Made by a program: the position numbers and the translations under genes
The notes under the pieces: generated by a model
Told to the model about the DNA's origin: nothing
What the model saw: the letters and a program-made list of their open reading frames with translations, nothing else
The model's database searches: none
In this document: one piece after another, positions 1 to 5,812 of the stretch
Layout: each line of letters starts with the position of its first letter
Position numbering within the stretch: position 1 is the stretch's first letter
Assembly: GCA_031282225.1 (NCBI GenBank)
Contig: JAITEC010000029.1
Location: 1 to 7,053 of the forward strand
From: Oscillospiraceae bacterium
GTDB taxonomy: Bacteria > Bacillota > Clostridia > Oscillospirales > Oscillospiraceae
Reading direction: 5' to 3'
DNA length: 7,053 nt

Positions 1-7
1 ACTCATA

Positions 8-37
8 TATAATATATCAGAAATAAAATTATTGCAA
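8..37. repeat. 30-bp imperfect direct repeat, copy 1 (copy 2 at 2209-2238)
   Basis: Positions 8-37 and 2209-2238 match at 27 of 30 bases in the same orientation; the inner 26 bases (12-37 and 2213-2238) match at 24. The shared stretch covers the -35, the spacer and most of the -10 of both candidate promoters, and the likeness stops just outside. Both copies lie on the upstream side of minus-strand transcription units. This suggests a shared promoter/operator rather than a mobile repeat, although a small repeat family cannot be excluded from two copies. Confidence 0.6.
9..37 (-). promoter_or_regulatory. Candidate promoter for a gene to the left of the window
   Basis: On the minus strand this reads TTGCAA (37 to 32), a 17-base spacer, then TATTAT (14 to 9). 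That is a fair match to a housekeeping sigma-A promoter. Transcription would start near position 2 and run out of the window, so the gene it serves is not seen. It lies about 70 bases downstream of the nadA stop, so the next gene may have its own start as well as any read-through from nadA. The box is nearly the same as the one in front of mnmA. The rest of the spacer (38-108) holds no gene and no convincing terminator. Confidence 0.5.
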
Positions 38-108
38 CTGTGTCCGGGCGCCTCGCAGGGCGTGTTTACAATCCGGCCTTGCGTACTATGCTATATCGAT
101 CATCGTCA

Positions 109-1026
109 TCATCCGCCGAGTTCTATCATGCGCTCTATGCAGCGCTTGGCGGGGGCGAATATCGCCTCGGGGATCGTTATCTCCTCGCCGCCGTCGCCTT
201 GGCAGCAGTGGTATAGGTCCATGAGCGTCGTCGCTTTCATGTTGGGGCATACCAGCCTGTTGCTCAGATAGTAAAACCGCTTGTTGGGGCATGCGTACTG
301 CAGGTGCTCGGCTATGCTGGCCTCCGTGCCTATTATGAATTCGCGGCTTTCCGATTTGACCGCGTAGTCGAATATGCCCGACGATGAGCCCACGTAGTCC
401 GCCGCTTCAACAACGTCCGGCACGCACTCGGGGTGCACGAGCAGTGGCGCCCCGGGGTGCTCCCGCCGCGCGCGCTCGACATCCGCCGAGCCCACGGCGA
501 CGTGCGTGGGACACCCGCCGTTTATGAGCCGTATCGTCTTTTCGGGCACGCGGCGCGCTACGTAGGCGCCCAGATTGCAGTCCGGCACAAACAGTATGTC
601 CTGCTCGTCCATGGCCTTAATTATCTTGACCGCCGAGGACGACGTAACGCATACGTCGCACATCGCTTTGATCTGCGCTGTGGTGTTCATATAGCAGACT
701 GCCGTGCTGCCGGAGTATTTCTCCATGGCCGCCCTCATGCGCTCGGCGCCCAGTTGGTCGGCCATGGGGCACCCGGCGGAGGGGTTTGCCAGGTACACGG
801 CCTTCTCCGGGGAGAGCAGCTTCACGTTCTCCGCCATAAAGCGCACGCCGCACATTATAACGCGGCTGTTCTCCGTTCTGCCCGCCTCGACGCTCAGCGC
901 GTACGAGTCGCCTGTAAAATCCGCGACCTCCAAAATCTCCCGCGCCTGATACACATGCGCGAGCACACAGATGTCCCTGTCGCGCTTGAGGGTTAAAATG
1001 GCGTCTTGTACCTGGGATATTGTCAT
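109..1026 (-). CDS. nadA: Quinolinate synthase NadA
   Basis: Condenses iminoaspartate (from NadB) with dihydroxyacetone phosphate to quinolinate in de novo NAD synthesis; a cytosolic [4Fe-4S] enzyme. The 305-residue product has the usual length of the compact NadA form. Visible motifs: AHVYQ at 23-27 (substrate-binding His24 and Tyr26), SAGCPMAD around Cys86, CYMNTTA at 111-117, GGCP with Cys172, HPE at 198-200 and VCPNMK with Cys260. Cys86, Cys172 and Cys260 have the spacing expected of the three cluster ligands. The ATG at 1026 is chosen because GGAGGT lies four bases before it and the protein then begins at the normal place. The frame stays open back to a TTG at 1089, but the added residues look non-coding. 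It follows mnmA by 59 bases on the same strand, so the two are probably cotranscribed. nadB and nadC are not in the window. The family call is secure. Confidence 0.96.
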   Translation of the reverse strand: MTISQVQDAILTLKRDRDICVLAHVYQAREILEVADFTGDSYALSVEAGRTENSRVIMCGVRFMAENVKLLSPEKAVYLANPSAGCPMADQLGAERMRAAMEKYSGSTAVCYMNTTAQIKAMCDVCVTSSSAVKIIKAMDEQDILFVPDCNLGAYVARRVPEKTIRLINGGCPTHVAVGSADVERARREHPGAPLLVHPECVPDVVEAADYVGSSSGIFDYAVKSESREFIIGTEASIAEHLQYACPNKRFYYLSNRLVCPNMKATTLMDLYHCCQGDGGEEITIPEAIFAPAKRCIERMIELGG

Positions 1027-1030
1027 AAGC

Positions 1031-1036
1031 ACCTCC
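1031..1036 (-). promoter_or_regulatory. nadA ribosome binding site
   Basis: The minus strand reads GGAGGT, then four bases, then ATG at 1026. This strong site settles the nadA start against the upstream TTG at 1089. It lies three bases after a GC-rich hairpin, so its accessibility may depend on that structure. Confidence 0.85.
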
Positions 1037-1039
1037 GGC

Positions 1040-1057
1040 GCGCCGCTTGCGCGGCGC
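1040..1057 (-). other. GC-rich hairpin with GCAA tetraloop in the mnmA-nadA spacer
   Basis: In the mnmA-nadA transcript this reads GCGCCGC, GCAA, GCGGCGC: a perfect 7-bp all-G/C stem closed by a GNRA-type tetraloop. It lies between the mnmA stop (1086) and the nadA Shine-Dalgarno. No run of U follows, so it is not an intrinsic terminator. It could stabilise the nadA message after cleavage, insulate nadA translation from mnmA, or tune ribosome access. The structure is directly visible; any function is inference. Confidence 0.6.
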
Positions 1058-1085
1058 AATTGTAAATTTCGTGTCTCGCGCCCTT

Positions 1086-2162
1086 TCAACCGACTATTGT
1101 CCCGCCGCCGATTACAATATCGCCGTCGTATAGTACTACGGCCTGGCCGGGGGTTATGGCGCGCTGGGGGAGGTCAAACTCCACGCGCAGCTCGTCGGGA
1201 CCTGTCTGGCGGGCTGTTGCGGGCTGCGCTTCGTGGGAGTACCGGATTTTCGCGGTCACGCGCAGCGCGCCGTCTAAGCGGTCATACGGGATTATGTTGA
1301 TGTCCGAGGCGGTAAGCGACTTTGTGTAGAGCTCGTCGTCCCTGCCGAGCACGACTGTGTTCTCATCCGCCCGGACGGATGTGACGTACATCTTGCCGCC
1401 GGGGTGCGACCCCAAGCCGCGCCTTTGCCCCACAGTATAGCGAATTATGCCCCCGTGCGAGCCGAGGTACCCGCCGCGCGAGTCCACGAACGGGCCGGGA
1501 GGATACCGCTTGCCCGTGTGCGCCTCTATAAATCCGGCGTAGCCGCCGCCACGCACGAAACATATATCCTGGCTCTCCCGTTTTTGCGCGTTGGCAAAGC
1601 CGTGTTCAATCGCTAGCTGCCGGACTTGCGGTTTGGTGAGTTCCCCTAGCGGGAACAGCGCGCCCGAGAGCTGCTCTTGCGTCATGAAGTACAGCACATA
1701 GCTCTGATCCTTGGCCGTATCGGTGCCCCTTCGCAGCAGGAGGCGCCCGCCGCCGGGCGCGCGCTCCACGCGCGCGTAGTGGCCAGTTGCGATATACCGG
1801 CACCCGAGGCTGTCCGCTTTCTCGCGCAGCACGCCGAATTTCAGCGCACGGTTGCACTCTACGCACGGGTTGGGCGTGGTGCCGCGTTCGTAATCCGCCG
1901 CGAAGCGATCCATGACGCAGAGCCTGAATTCCTCGGCGCAGTTGTATACATAGAACGGCATATCAAGCGAGCGAGCCGCGCCCTCGGCGTCGCCCACGCT
2001 CTCAAGCGCGCAGCAGCCGCGCTCCCAATTTGCCCCTACGTCCTCGTTTTCAAACAGCTTCATCATTGCGCCCACGCAGTCGTAACCCGCCCGCGTGAGC
2101 AAAAGAGCCGCCACTGAACTGTCGACCCCGCCGCTCATGGCGACAAGCGCCCTGTCTGTCAT
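1086..2162 (-). CDS. mnmA: tRNA-specific 2-thiouridylase MnmA (CxxC type)
   Basis: Places sulfur on C2 of the wobble uridine U34 in tRNA for Lys, Glu and Gln, using ATP to adenylate the base; acts in the cytosol. The 358-residue product is full length. The N-terminal PP-loop motif SGGVDSS is at 10-16; TPNPCVECN (96-104) carries Cys103, equivalent to the E. coli Cys102 nucleophile; SQDICF (197-202) carries the second catalytic Cys201. GHYARVE, KDQSYVLY and YTVGQRRGLG are further family signatures. Position 100 is Cys where E. coli MnmA has Asp, giving a CxxC...C set that in the related TtuA/NcsA enzymes holds a [4Fe-4S] cluster. The ATG at 2162 follows AGGTGAGG closely. It is first in a probable two-gene unit with nadA, and the candidate promoter at 2210-2238 would leave a leader of about 40 bases. 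The family call is certain; the cluster is inference. Confidence 0.97.
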   Translation of the reverse strand: MTDRALVAMSGGVDSSVAALLLTRAGYDCVGAMMKLFENEDVGANWERGCCALESVGDAEGAARSLDMPFYVYNCAEEFRLCVMDRFAADYERGTTPNPCVECNRALKFGVLREKADSLGCRYIATGHYARVERAPGGGRLLLRRGTDTAKDQSYVLYFMTQEQLSGALFPLGELTKPQVRQLAIEHGFANAQKRESQDICFVRGGGYAGFIEAHTGKRYPPGPFVDSRGGYLGSHGGIIRYTVGQRRGLGSHPGGKMYVTSVRADENTVVLGRDDELYTKSLTASDINIIPYDRLDGALRVTAKIRYSHEAQPATARQTGPDELRVEFDLPQRAITPGQAVVLYDGDIVIGGGTIVG

Positions 2163-2209
2163 TGCCTCACCTACGCCTGTTTCGCTCCACGCCCTATGTT
2201 TCGTCTGTT

Positions 2210-2238
2210 ATGATATATCAGAATTAAATTTATTGCAA
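2210..2238 (-). promoter_or_regulatory. Candidate promoter of mnmA-nadA
   Basis: On the minus strand this reads TTGCAA (2238 to 2233), a 17-base spacer, then TATCAT (2215 to 2210). Both hexamers are moderate sigma-A matches with ideal spacing, and the stretch is markedly AT-rich against its surroundings. The start would fall near 2203, about 40 bases before the mnmA ATG. It is copy 2 of the 30-bp repeat; the spacer bases are conserved too, which a promoter alone does not require. Confidence 0.6.
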
Positions 2239-2364
2239 GCGGTTTTGGGCGGAGTTCGGTTTTGCCCGTGGGCGCGGCGCCGGCGAGCTTGCTTCCATAT
2301 TTTACGCGTAATAAGCCGCACGTATATGTGGAAAAGTAATATATGTGTTTTTCAAACAAAATTC
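2239..2364 (+). other. sleB upstream region, promoter not identified
   Basis: This half of the divergent spacer should hold the sleB promoter. In Bacillus sleB is read by the forespore sigma factor SigG, but I see no convincing SigG pair (GAATA-like and CATnnTA). Nearest are CATATTT at 2296, without a -35, and TAATAT at 2337-2342, without a sigma-A -35. A near-palindrome CACGTATATGTG (2319-2330, one mismatched pair) lies 46 bases before the GTG start and could be an operator. A GC-rich stretch at 2262-2286 can fold in several ways, but no clear terminator or riboswitch is visible. Confidence 0.3.
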
Positions 2365-2370
2365 GGAGGT
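2365..2370 (+). promoter_or_regulatory. sleB ribosome binding site (selects GTG start)
   Basis: GGAGGT followed by five bases and GTG at 2376. The frame also contains an upstream ATG at 2343, but that has no such site in front of it, and it would put eleven extra residues, with charged and Cys residues, before a clean signal peptide. Confidence 0.85.
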
Positions 2371-2375
2371 GCCCG

Positions 2376-3050
2376 GTGAAGAGCAGGAAAAAATTGTCCC
2401 TGACGCTCGCGGTGCTGATATTTGTCAATATCGCGGTCATAATAATGGCTCAATACGCGTTTTACGCCGAAGCTGCGGCTTACAGGCGCGGGTCTGCCGG
2501 CGACGTGGTGGAGCAAATACAGCGAAATCTGCTGAATTGGGGCTATTACAGCGGCGCGGTGGACGGGGTGTACGGGAGCGCCACGGAGGGCGCGGTTATG
2601 TATTTTCAGCAAAAAAACGGTCTGCGCCCCGACGGCGTGGCCGGGGCGCAGACCCTTATGGCGCTTGGAATATCGACGGCGTCGGCGCCGGACGCGCGCA
2701 GCAACGAACTCAATCTGCTCGCGCGGCTCATCTCAGCCGAAGCGCGCGGGGAGCCGTACAGGGGGCAGGTGGCAGTGGGGGCCGTGGTCTTGAACAGGGT
2801 GGAGCACCCCTCGTTCCCCAACACTATGGCAGGGGTCATATACCAGGCGGGAGCGTTTAGCTGTTTGGACGACGGACAGTTTGACGAGCCCGTGGACAGC
2901 GGCGCGTACAACGCCGCGCGCGACGCGCTCAACGGCGTGGACCCAACGGGAGGGGCGATATATTACTTCAACCCCGCAACGGCGACAAACAAGTGGATTT
3001 GGTCGCGTCCTCTGATATTGGTTATCGGCAACCACCGGTTTTGCGCGTGA
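2376..3050 (+). CDS. sleB: Spore cortex-lytic enzyme SleB (exported cell-wall hydrolase)
   Basis: A SleB-family lytic transglycosylase that cuts muramic-lactam peptidoglycan of the spore cortex during germination. The 224-residue product starts at GTG 2376. Residues 1-34 form a signal peptide: basic KSRKK, a hydrophobic run from about 8 to 30, then an AEAAA cleavage region. Residues 37-97 are a PG_binding_1 domain (RRGSAGDVVEQIQ, VDGVYGSAT, LRPDGVAG). Residues 110-224 are the Hydrolase_2 catalytic domain, with catalytic Glu122 in LISAEARGEP, then VGAVVLNRV and the family ending KWIWSRPL...IGNHRF. The domain order and length match Bacillus SleB. The partner gene ypeB, usually next to sleB in Bacillus, is absent: the next gene is convergent gpmA six bases away. 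A SleB-like vegetative wall hydrolase is the alternative, but the two-domain layout favours a germination enzyme. Confidence 0.9.
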   Translation: MKSRKKLSLTLAVLIFVNIAVIIMAQYAFYAEAAAYRRGSAGDVVEQIQRNLLNWGYYSGAVDGVYGSATEGAVMYFQQKNGLRPDGVAGAQTLMALGISTASAPDARSNELNLLARLISAEARGEPYRGQVAVGAVVLNRVEHPSFPNTMAGVIYQAGAFSCLDDGQFDEPVDSGAYNAARDALNGVDPTGGAIYYFNPATATNKWIWSRPLILVIGNHRFCA

Positions 3051-3056
3051 AGCCCG

Positions 3057-3800
3057 CTATTTTGCGCTGCCTTGGTTGGCCACGGCCTCCATTTTTTGCG
3101 CTATGAGTGACTCGTCTCCCAGGTAAAACGCCCGCGCCACATTAAAATGGGAGTCAAATTCATAAACGAGCGGGATGCCAGTGGGGATGTTCATCTGTGC
3201 TATGTCTGTGTCGGATACACCGTCGATATGCTTGACGAGCGCGCGCAGCGAATTGCCGTGCGCCACTACGAGAACGCTCTTGCCAGAGACAATGTCCGGT
3301 TTTATGCTTTGCTCAAAATAGGGGACCGCGCGCGCCACGGTGTCTTTTAGGCTCTCGGTGAGGGGGCGCGCCTGTATGGGGCCGCGCGCATACCGGGCGT
3401 CCAGCCCGGGGCTGCGGCTGTCGCCGGGGGACAGCGCAGGCGGCTGAACGTCGTATGAGCGCCGCCATATTTTCACCTGGGCCTCGCCGTATTCTTTGGC
3501 GGTCTCAGACTTCCCTAAGCCTTGGAGTGCGCCGTAGTGCCGCTCGTTGAGGCGCCAGGTCTTCATGACGGGCAGCCACACGCCGTCGAGCCTGTCGAGC
3601 ATTATGTCTAGCGTGTGTACGGCGCGCCTGAGGTAAGACGTGTGGCAGACATCGAACGAATACCCCAAATCGCGCAGCGAGTCTCCCGCGCGCGCGGCCT
3701 CCTCTCGCCCCGCGCGGGACAGCTCGACGTCGGTCCACCCGGTAAAGCGGTTTTCGCGGTTCCACTCGCTCTCCCCGTGCCTTACGAGAACGAGTTTCAT
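3057..3800 (-). CDS. gpmA: 2,3-bisphosphoglycerate-dependent phosphoglycerate mutase
   Basis: Interconverts 3- and 2-phosphoglycerate in glycolysis and gluconeogenesis through a phosphohistidine; cytosolic. The 247-residue product closely resembles E. coli GpmA in length and pattern. Visible are [10 protein letters not shown] (5-14) with phospho-accepting His8, [10 protein letters not shown] (19-28), Arg59, [12 protein letters not shown] (83-94) with Glu86, PLTESL (146-151), [12 protein letters not shown] (180-191) with His181, [11 protein letters not shown] (204-214) and the C-terminal ANQGSAK. All active-site residues are present. Its ATG overlaps the etfA stop as ATGA and no strong Shine-Dalgarno precedes it, which suggests translation coupled to etfA. 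It is last in the acd-etfB-etfA-gpmA unit and ends six bases from convergent sleB with no visible terminator. A glycolytic gene in an etf operon is unexpected; the enzyme call itself is secure. Confidence 0.96.
   Translation of the reverse strand: MKLVLVRHGESEWNRENRFTGWTDVELSRAGREEAARAGDSLRDLGYSFDVCHTSYLRRAVHTLDIMLDRLDGVWLPVMKTWRLNERHYGALQGLGKSETAKEYGEAQVKIWRRSYDVQPPALSPGDSRSPGLDARYARGPIQARPLTESLKDTVARAVPYFEQSIKPDIVSGKSVLVVAHGNSLRALVKHIDGVSDTDIAQMNIPTGIPLVYEFDSHFNVARAFYLGDESLIAQKMEAVANQGSAK
3797..3800 (-). promoter_or_regulatory. ATGA stop-start overlap of etfA and gpmA
   Basis: The minus strand reads ATGA: gpmA starts at ATG (3800 to 3798) and etfA ends at TGA (3799 to 3797). The bases before it (TTTGGATGTCCTCGG) hold only a poor GGATG-like site, in contrast with the good sites in front of the other genes here. 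This is the usual layout for termination-reinitiation, which would tie gpmA output to etfA translation. Confidence 0.75.
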
Positions 3801-4975
3801 CCGAGGACATCCAAAATAGCTGGGATCACTTTATATAAATCGCCCACGATGCCGTAATCCGCGACCTCGAATATGGGGGCGTTCTCGTTTTTGTTGATAG
3901 CCACGATGTAGCCGGAATTTTGCATCCCCGCCAGGTGCTGGATGGCGCCCGATATGCCGCAGGCGAAATATACCTGGGGCTTGACGGTGGTGCCGGTCTG
4001 CCCCACCTGGTGCGAGTGATCTATCCAGCCGGAGTCAACAGTGGCGCGCGACGCCCCGACAACGCCCCCCAATCTGTCCGCCAGCCGGCCTATGAGCTCA
4101 AAACCCTCCGGGCCGCCCAGACCGGCGCCGCCGGATACAATCACTTTGGCGTCCGTGAGCGACACCTGCTCCGTCAGCCCTTTTATCACCTCCAGCACGC
4201 GTATGCGGATATCCCCGTCTTTGAACGCTGCCGCAATATCTATACGCTCGCCTGTCCTGCCGATAACGCGCTCGGGCTTTTCCATAACGCCGGGGCGCAC
4301 GGTGGACATCTGGGGGCGGTGGTTCGGGCAGAGGATGGTGGCCATGAGGTTGCCGCCGAAAGCCGGGCGCGTCTGCATGAGTTTTTTGTCCTCGGGGTCA
4401 ATATCCAGCTTCGTACAGTCGGCGGTTAGCCCCGTGCCGCAGTGCACGGCGAGGCACGGACCGAGGTCGCGCCCTATGTGCGTTGCCCCCAGCAGCACGA
4501 TCTCGGGTTTGTACTTGACTATAGCTTGGTAGATGACCTTTGTGTACGCGTCGGTGTTATACGATTTAAGCTCTGGCGCGTCGGCGTAGTACACCTTGTC
4601 CGCGCCGTACTCGAACAGCTCGCCGATGAGCCCTTCTGCGCCGTCGCCGCACAGTATGGCGCACAGTTTGCAGCCGATTTCGTCGGCGAGCTTTTTGCCC
4701 TCGCCGAGCAATTCGACGGACACGCTCATCAGCGCGCCGTCGCGCTGCTCCGCGAACACCCAGACATCGTGATATAGCGTTGTGTCCACACCGCGCGCGC
4801 CCTCGTCGAGTTTTTCTATAGCGCCAAATGGGCATATGTCGATGCAAACGCCGCAGTTAGTGCAGCTCGGGCCGACGGCCGCGAGTTTTTCCTGCATGGA
4901 TATGGCGCCAAACGGGCATTCTTTAACACATTTCTGGCACCCCTTGCATTTTTCGGGTATAATTCTGACAGCCAT
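3797..4975 (-). CDS. etfA: Electron transfer flavoprotein alpha subunit with N-terminal 2[4Fe-4S] ferredoxin domain
   Basis: Large subunit of the EtfAB heterodimer, carrying the alpha-FAD that shuttles electrons to the acyl-CoA dehydrogenase. At 392 residues it is longer than a plain EtfA (about 320-340) because residues 1-55 are a bacterial ferredoxin domain with two intact cluster motifs: Cys10, 13, 16, 20 and Cys38, 41, 44, 48, each CxxCxxCxxxCP. The EtfA domain follows from about 68. FAD-binding signatures are at the C-terminal end: VSGGAGLGG (280-288), [11 protein letters not shown] (307-317), [12 protein letters not shown] (322-333) and CGISGAIQH (339-347). Acetobacterium CarE has the same fusion in its bifurcating caffeyl-CoA reductase. 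The ATG at 4975 follows AGGAGG by about 10 bases; the gene starts 21 bases after etfB. Odd: extra cysteines at 102, 105 and 109 (CKLCAILC). The EtfA call is secure; bifurcation is inferred from family and context. Confidence 0.96.
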   Translation of the reverse strand: MAVRIIPEKCKGCQKCVKECPFGAISMQEKLAAVGPSCTNCGVCIDICPFGAIEKLDEGARGVDTTLYHDVWVFAEQRDGALMSVSVELLGEGKKLADEIGCKLCAILCGDGAEGLIGELFEYGADKVYYADAPELKSYNTDAYTKVIYQAIVKYKPEIVLLGATHIGRDLGPCLAVHCGTGLTADCTKLDIDPEDKKLMQTRPAFGGNLMATILCPNHRPQMSTVRPGVMEKPERVIGRTGERIDIAAAFKDGDIRIRVLEVIKGLTEQVSLTDAKVIVSGGAGLGGPEGFELIGRLADRLGGVVGASRATVDSGWIDHSHQVGQTGTTVKPQVYFACGISGAIQHLAGMQNSGYIVAINKNENAPIFEVADYGIVGDLYKVIPAILDVLG

Positions 4976-4996
4976 TTCTACAAATCCTCCTGCGCG

Positions 4997-5785
4997 TTAA
5001 AGCGCGTGTTTTTCGTTGAGCCTCGCGATGAGAGCGGCGGCCATCTCGGTTACCGAGCCGGACAGCATCTCGCCCTTGCCCTTGGGAGGCGGCGTAAAGC
5101 TGCGGAACACCTGAGTCGGGCTCGCTTTAAGGCCGCAGTCCTCCGGCGCGAGCGAGACGTCGCCCTCGCCCCATACGGCGATGTCTTTTTTATACGCGTC
5201 CTCAATGCTCTCTATTGACATATAGCGCGGGTCGTTGAGTTCCTTTACAGCTGTCAGGAGACATGGCGTGTTGATCTCAATGACCTCGTAGCCGTCTTCG
5301 AGCTGCCTTTCGACAATGACGGATTTCTCCTTGATCTGGCGTATCTTCCGGACATACGTGACAGACGGGATGCCAAGCCGCTGCGCCGTCTGGGGGCCCA
5401 CCTGCGCCGTGTCTCCATCAATTGCCTGGCGCCCCGCGAAAATGATGTCGTATCCGCCGATTTTCCTTATTCCGGCGGCTATGGTGGTAGATGTGGCGCA
5501 TGTGTCGGCACCGCCAAACGCGCGGCTCGACAGCAGGTACGCGTCGTCCGCCCCCATGGCGAGGCACTCCCTGAGCATATAGTTCGCCTGCGGAGGACCC
5601 ATCGATATTACAGAGACGGTCGTGCCTGGGTACCTGCCTTTCAGCGCGAGTGCCTCTTCCAAGGCATTGGCGTCGTCGGGGTTGAGTATTGAGGGCACGC
5701 CCTCGCGGATGAGGGTGCCCTTGACTGGGTCTATCTTGACCTCGTTTGTGTCGGGTACCTGTTTTGCGCATACTATCAGTTTCAT
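4997..5785 (-). CDS. etfB: Electron transfer flavoprotein beta subunit
   Basis: Small subunit of the EtfAB heterodimer. The 262-residue product is normal for the clostridial form. It begins MKLIVCAKQVPDTNEV and has NPDDANALEEAL (35-46), AGRQAIDGDTAQVGPQ (117-132) and the KELNDPRYMS segment (181-190) that contacts the partner dehydrogenase in known ETFs. In bifurcating ETFs this subunit binds the second (beta) FAD and NADH where other ETFs hold AMP; the GRQAIDGDT loop agrees with that type, but sequence by eye cannot prove it. AAAGGAG lies 12 bases before the ATG, rather far, but no better in-frame start is seen. The gene follows the dehydrogenase by 27 bases and precedes etfA by 21, in the common clostridial order dehydrogenase-etfB-etfA, so a three-subunit complex is likely. 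Confidence 0.96.
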   Translation of the reverse strand: MKLIVCAKQVPDTNEVKIDPVKGTLIREGVPSILNPDDANALEEALALKGRYPGTTVSVISMGPPQANYMLRECLAMGADDAYLLSSRAFGGADTCATSTTIAAGIRKIGGYDIIFAGRQAIDGDTAQVGPQTAQRLGIPSVTYVRKIRQIKEKSVIVERQLEDGYEVIEINTPCLLTAVKELNDPRYMSIESIEDAYKKDIAVWGEGDVSLAPEDCGLKASPTQVFRSFTPPPKGKGEMLSGSVTEMAAALIARLNEKHAL

Positions 5786-5812
5786 GTGTTTGAAAAACTC
5801 CTTTCGAGCGCC

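Noticed and set aside
50..66. Possible terminator hairpin after nadA (CGCC...GGCG)
   Set aside because: Only a four-base-pair stem and no U run on the minus strand.
433..996. 187-codon open frame on the plus strand opposite nadA
   Set aside because: It is antisense to a well-conserved gene, has no ribosome site, and has an Arg/His/Ala-rich composition typical of shadow frames in GC-rich DNA.
1027..1089. Extension of NadA to a TTG start at 1089
   Set aside because: The strong GGAGGT site belongs to the ATG at 1026, the extension would run through the hairpin and overlap the mnmA stop, and the added residues do not resemble the NadA N-terminus.
2296..2342. SigG promoter for sleB
   Set aside because: CATATTT only partly fits the -10 and there is no GAATA-like -35 at the right distance; expected from biology but not visible.
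2171..2440. 89-codon minus-strand frame in the mnmA-sleB spacer
   Set aside because: It overlaps the start of sleB and the mnmA promoter, has no recognisable domain and no good ribosome site; it is explained as chance.
3068..3096. Possible sleB terminator (GGCCACGGCC followed by TTTTTT)
   Set aside because: The central gap of two bases cannot form a loop, alternative stems are three base pairs or less, and the stretch encodes the end of gpmA.
4991..5008. Small GCGC/GCGC stem at the etfB-etfA junction
   Set aside because: Four base pairs only, overlapping the etfB stop; expected by chance in GC-rich DNA.
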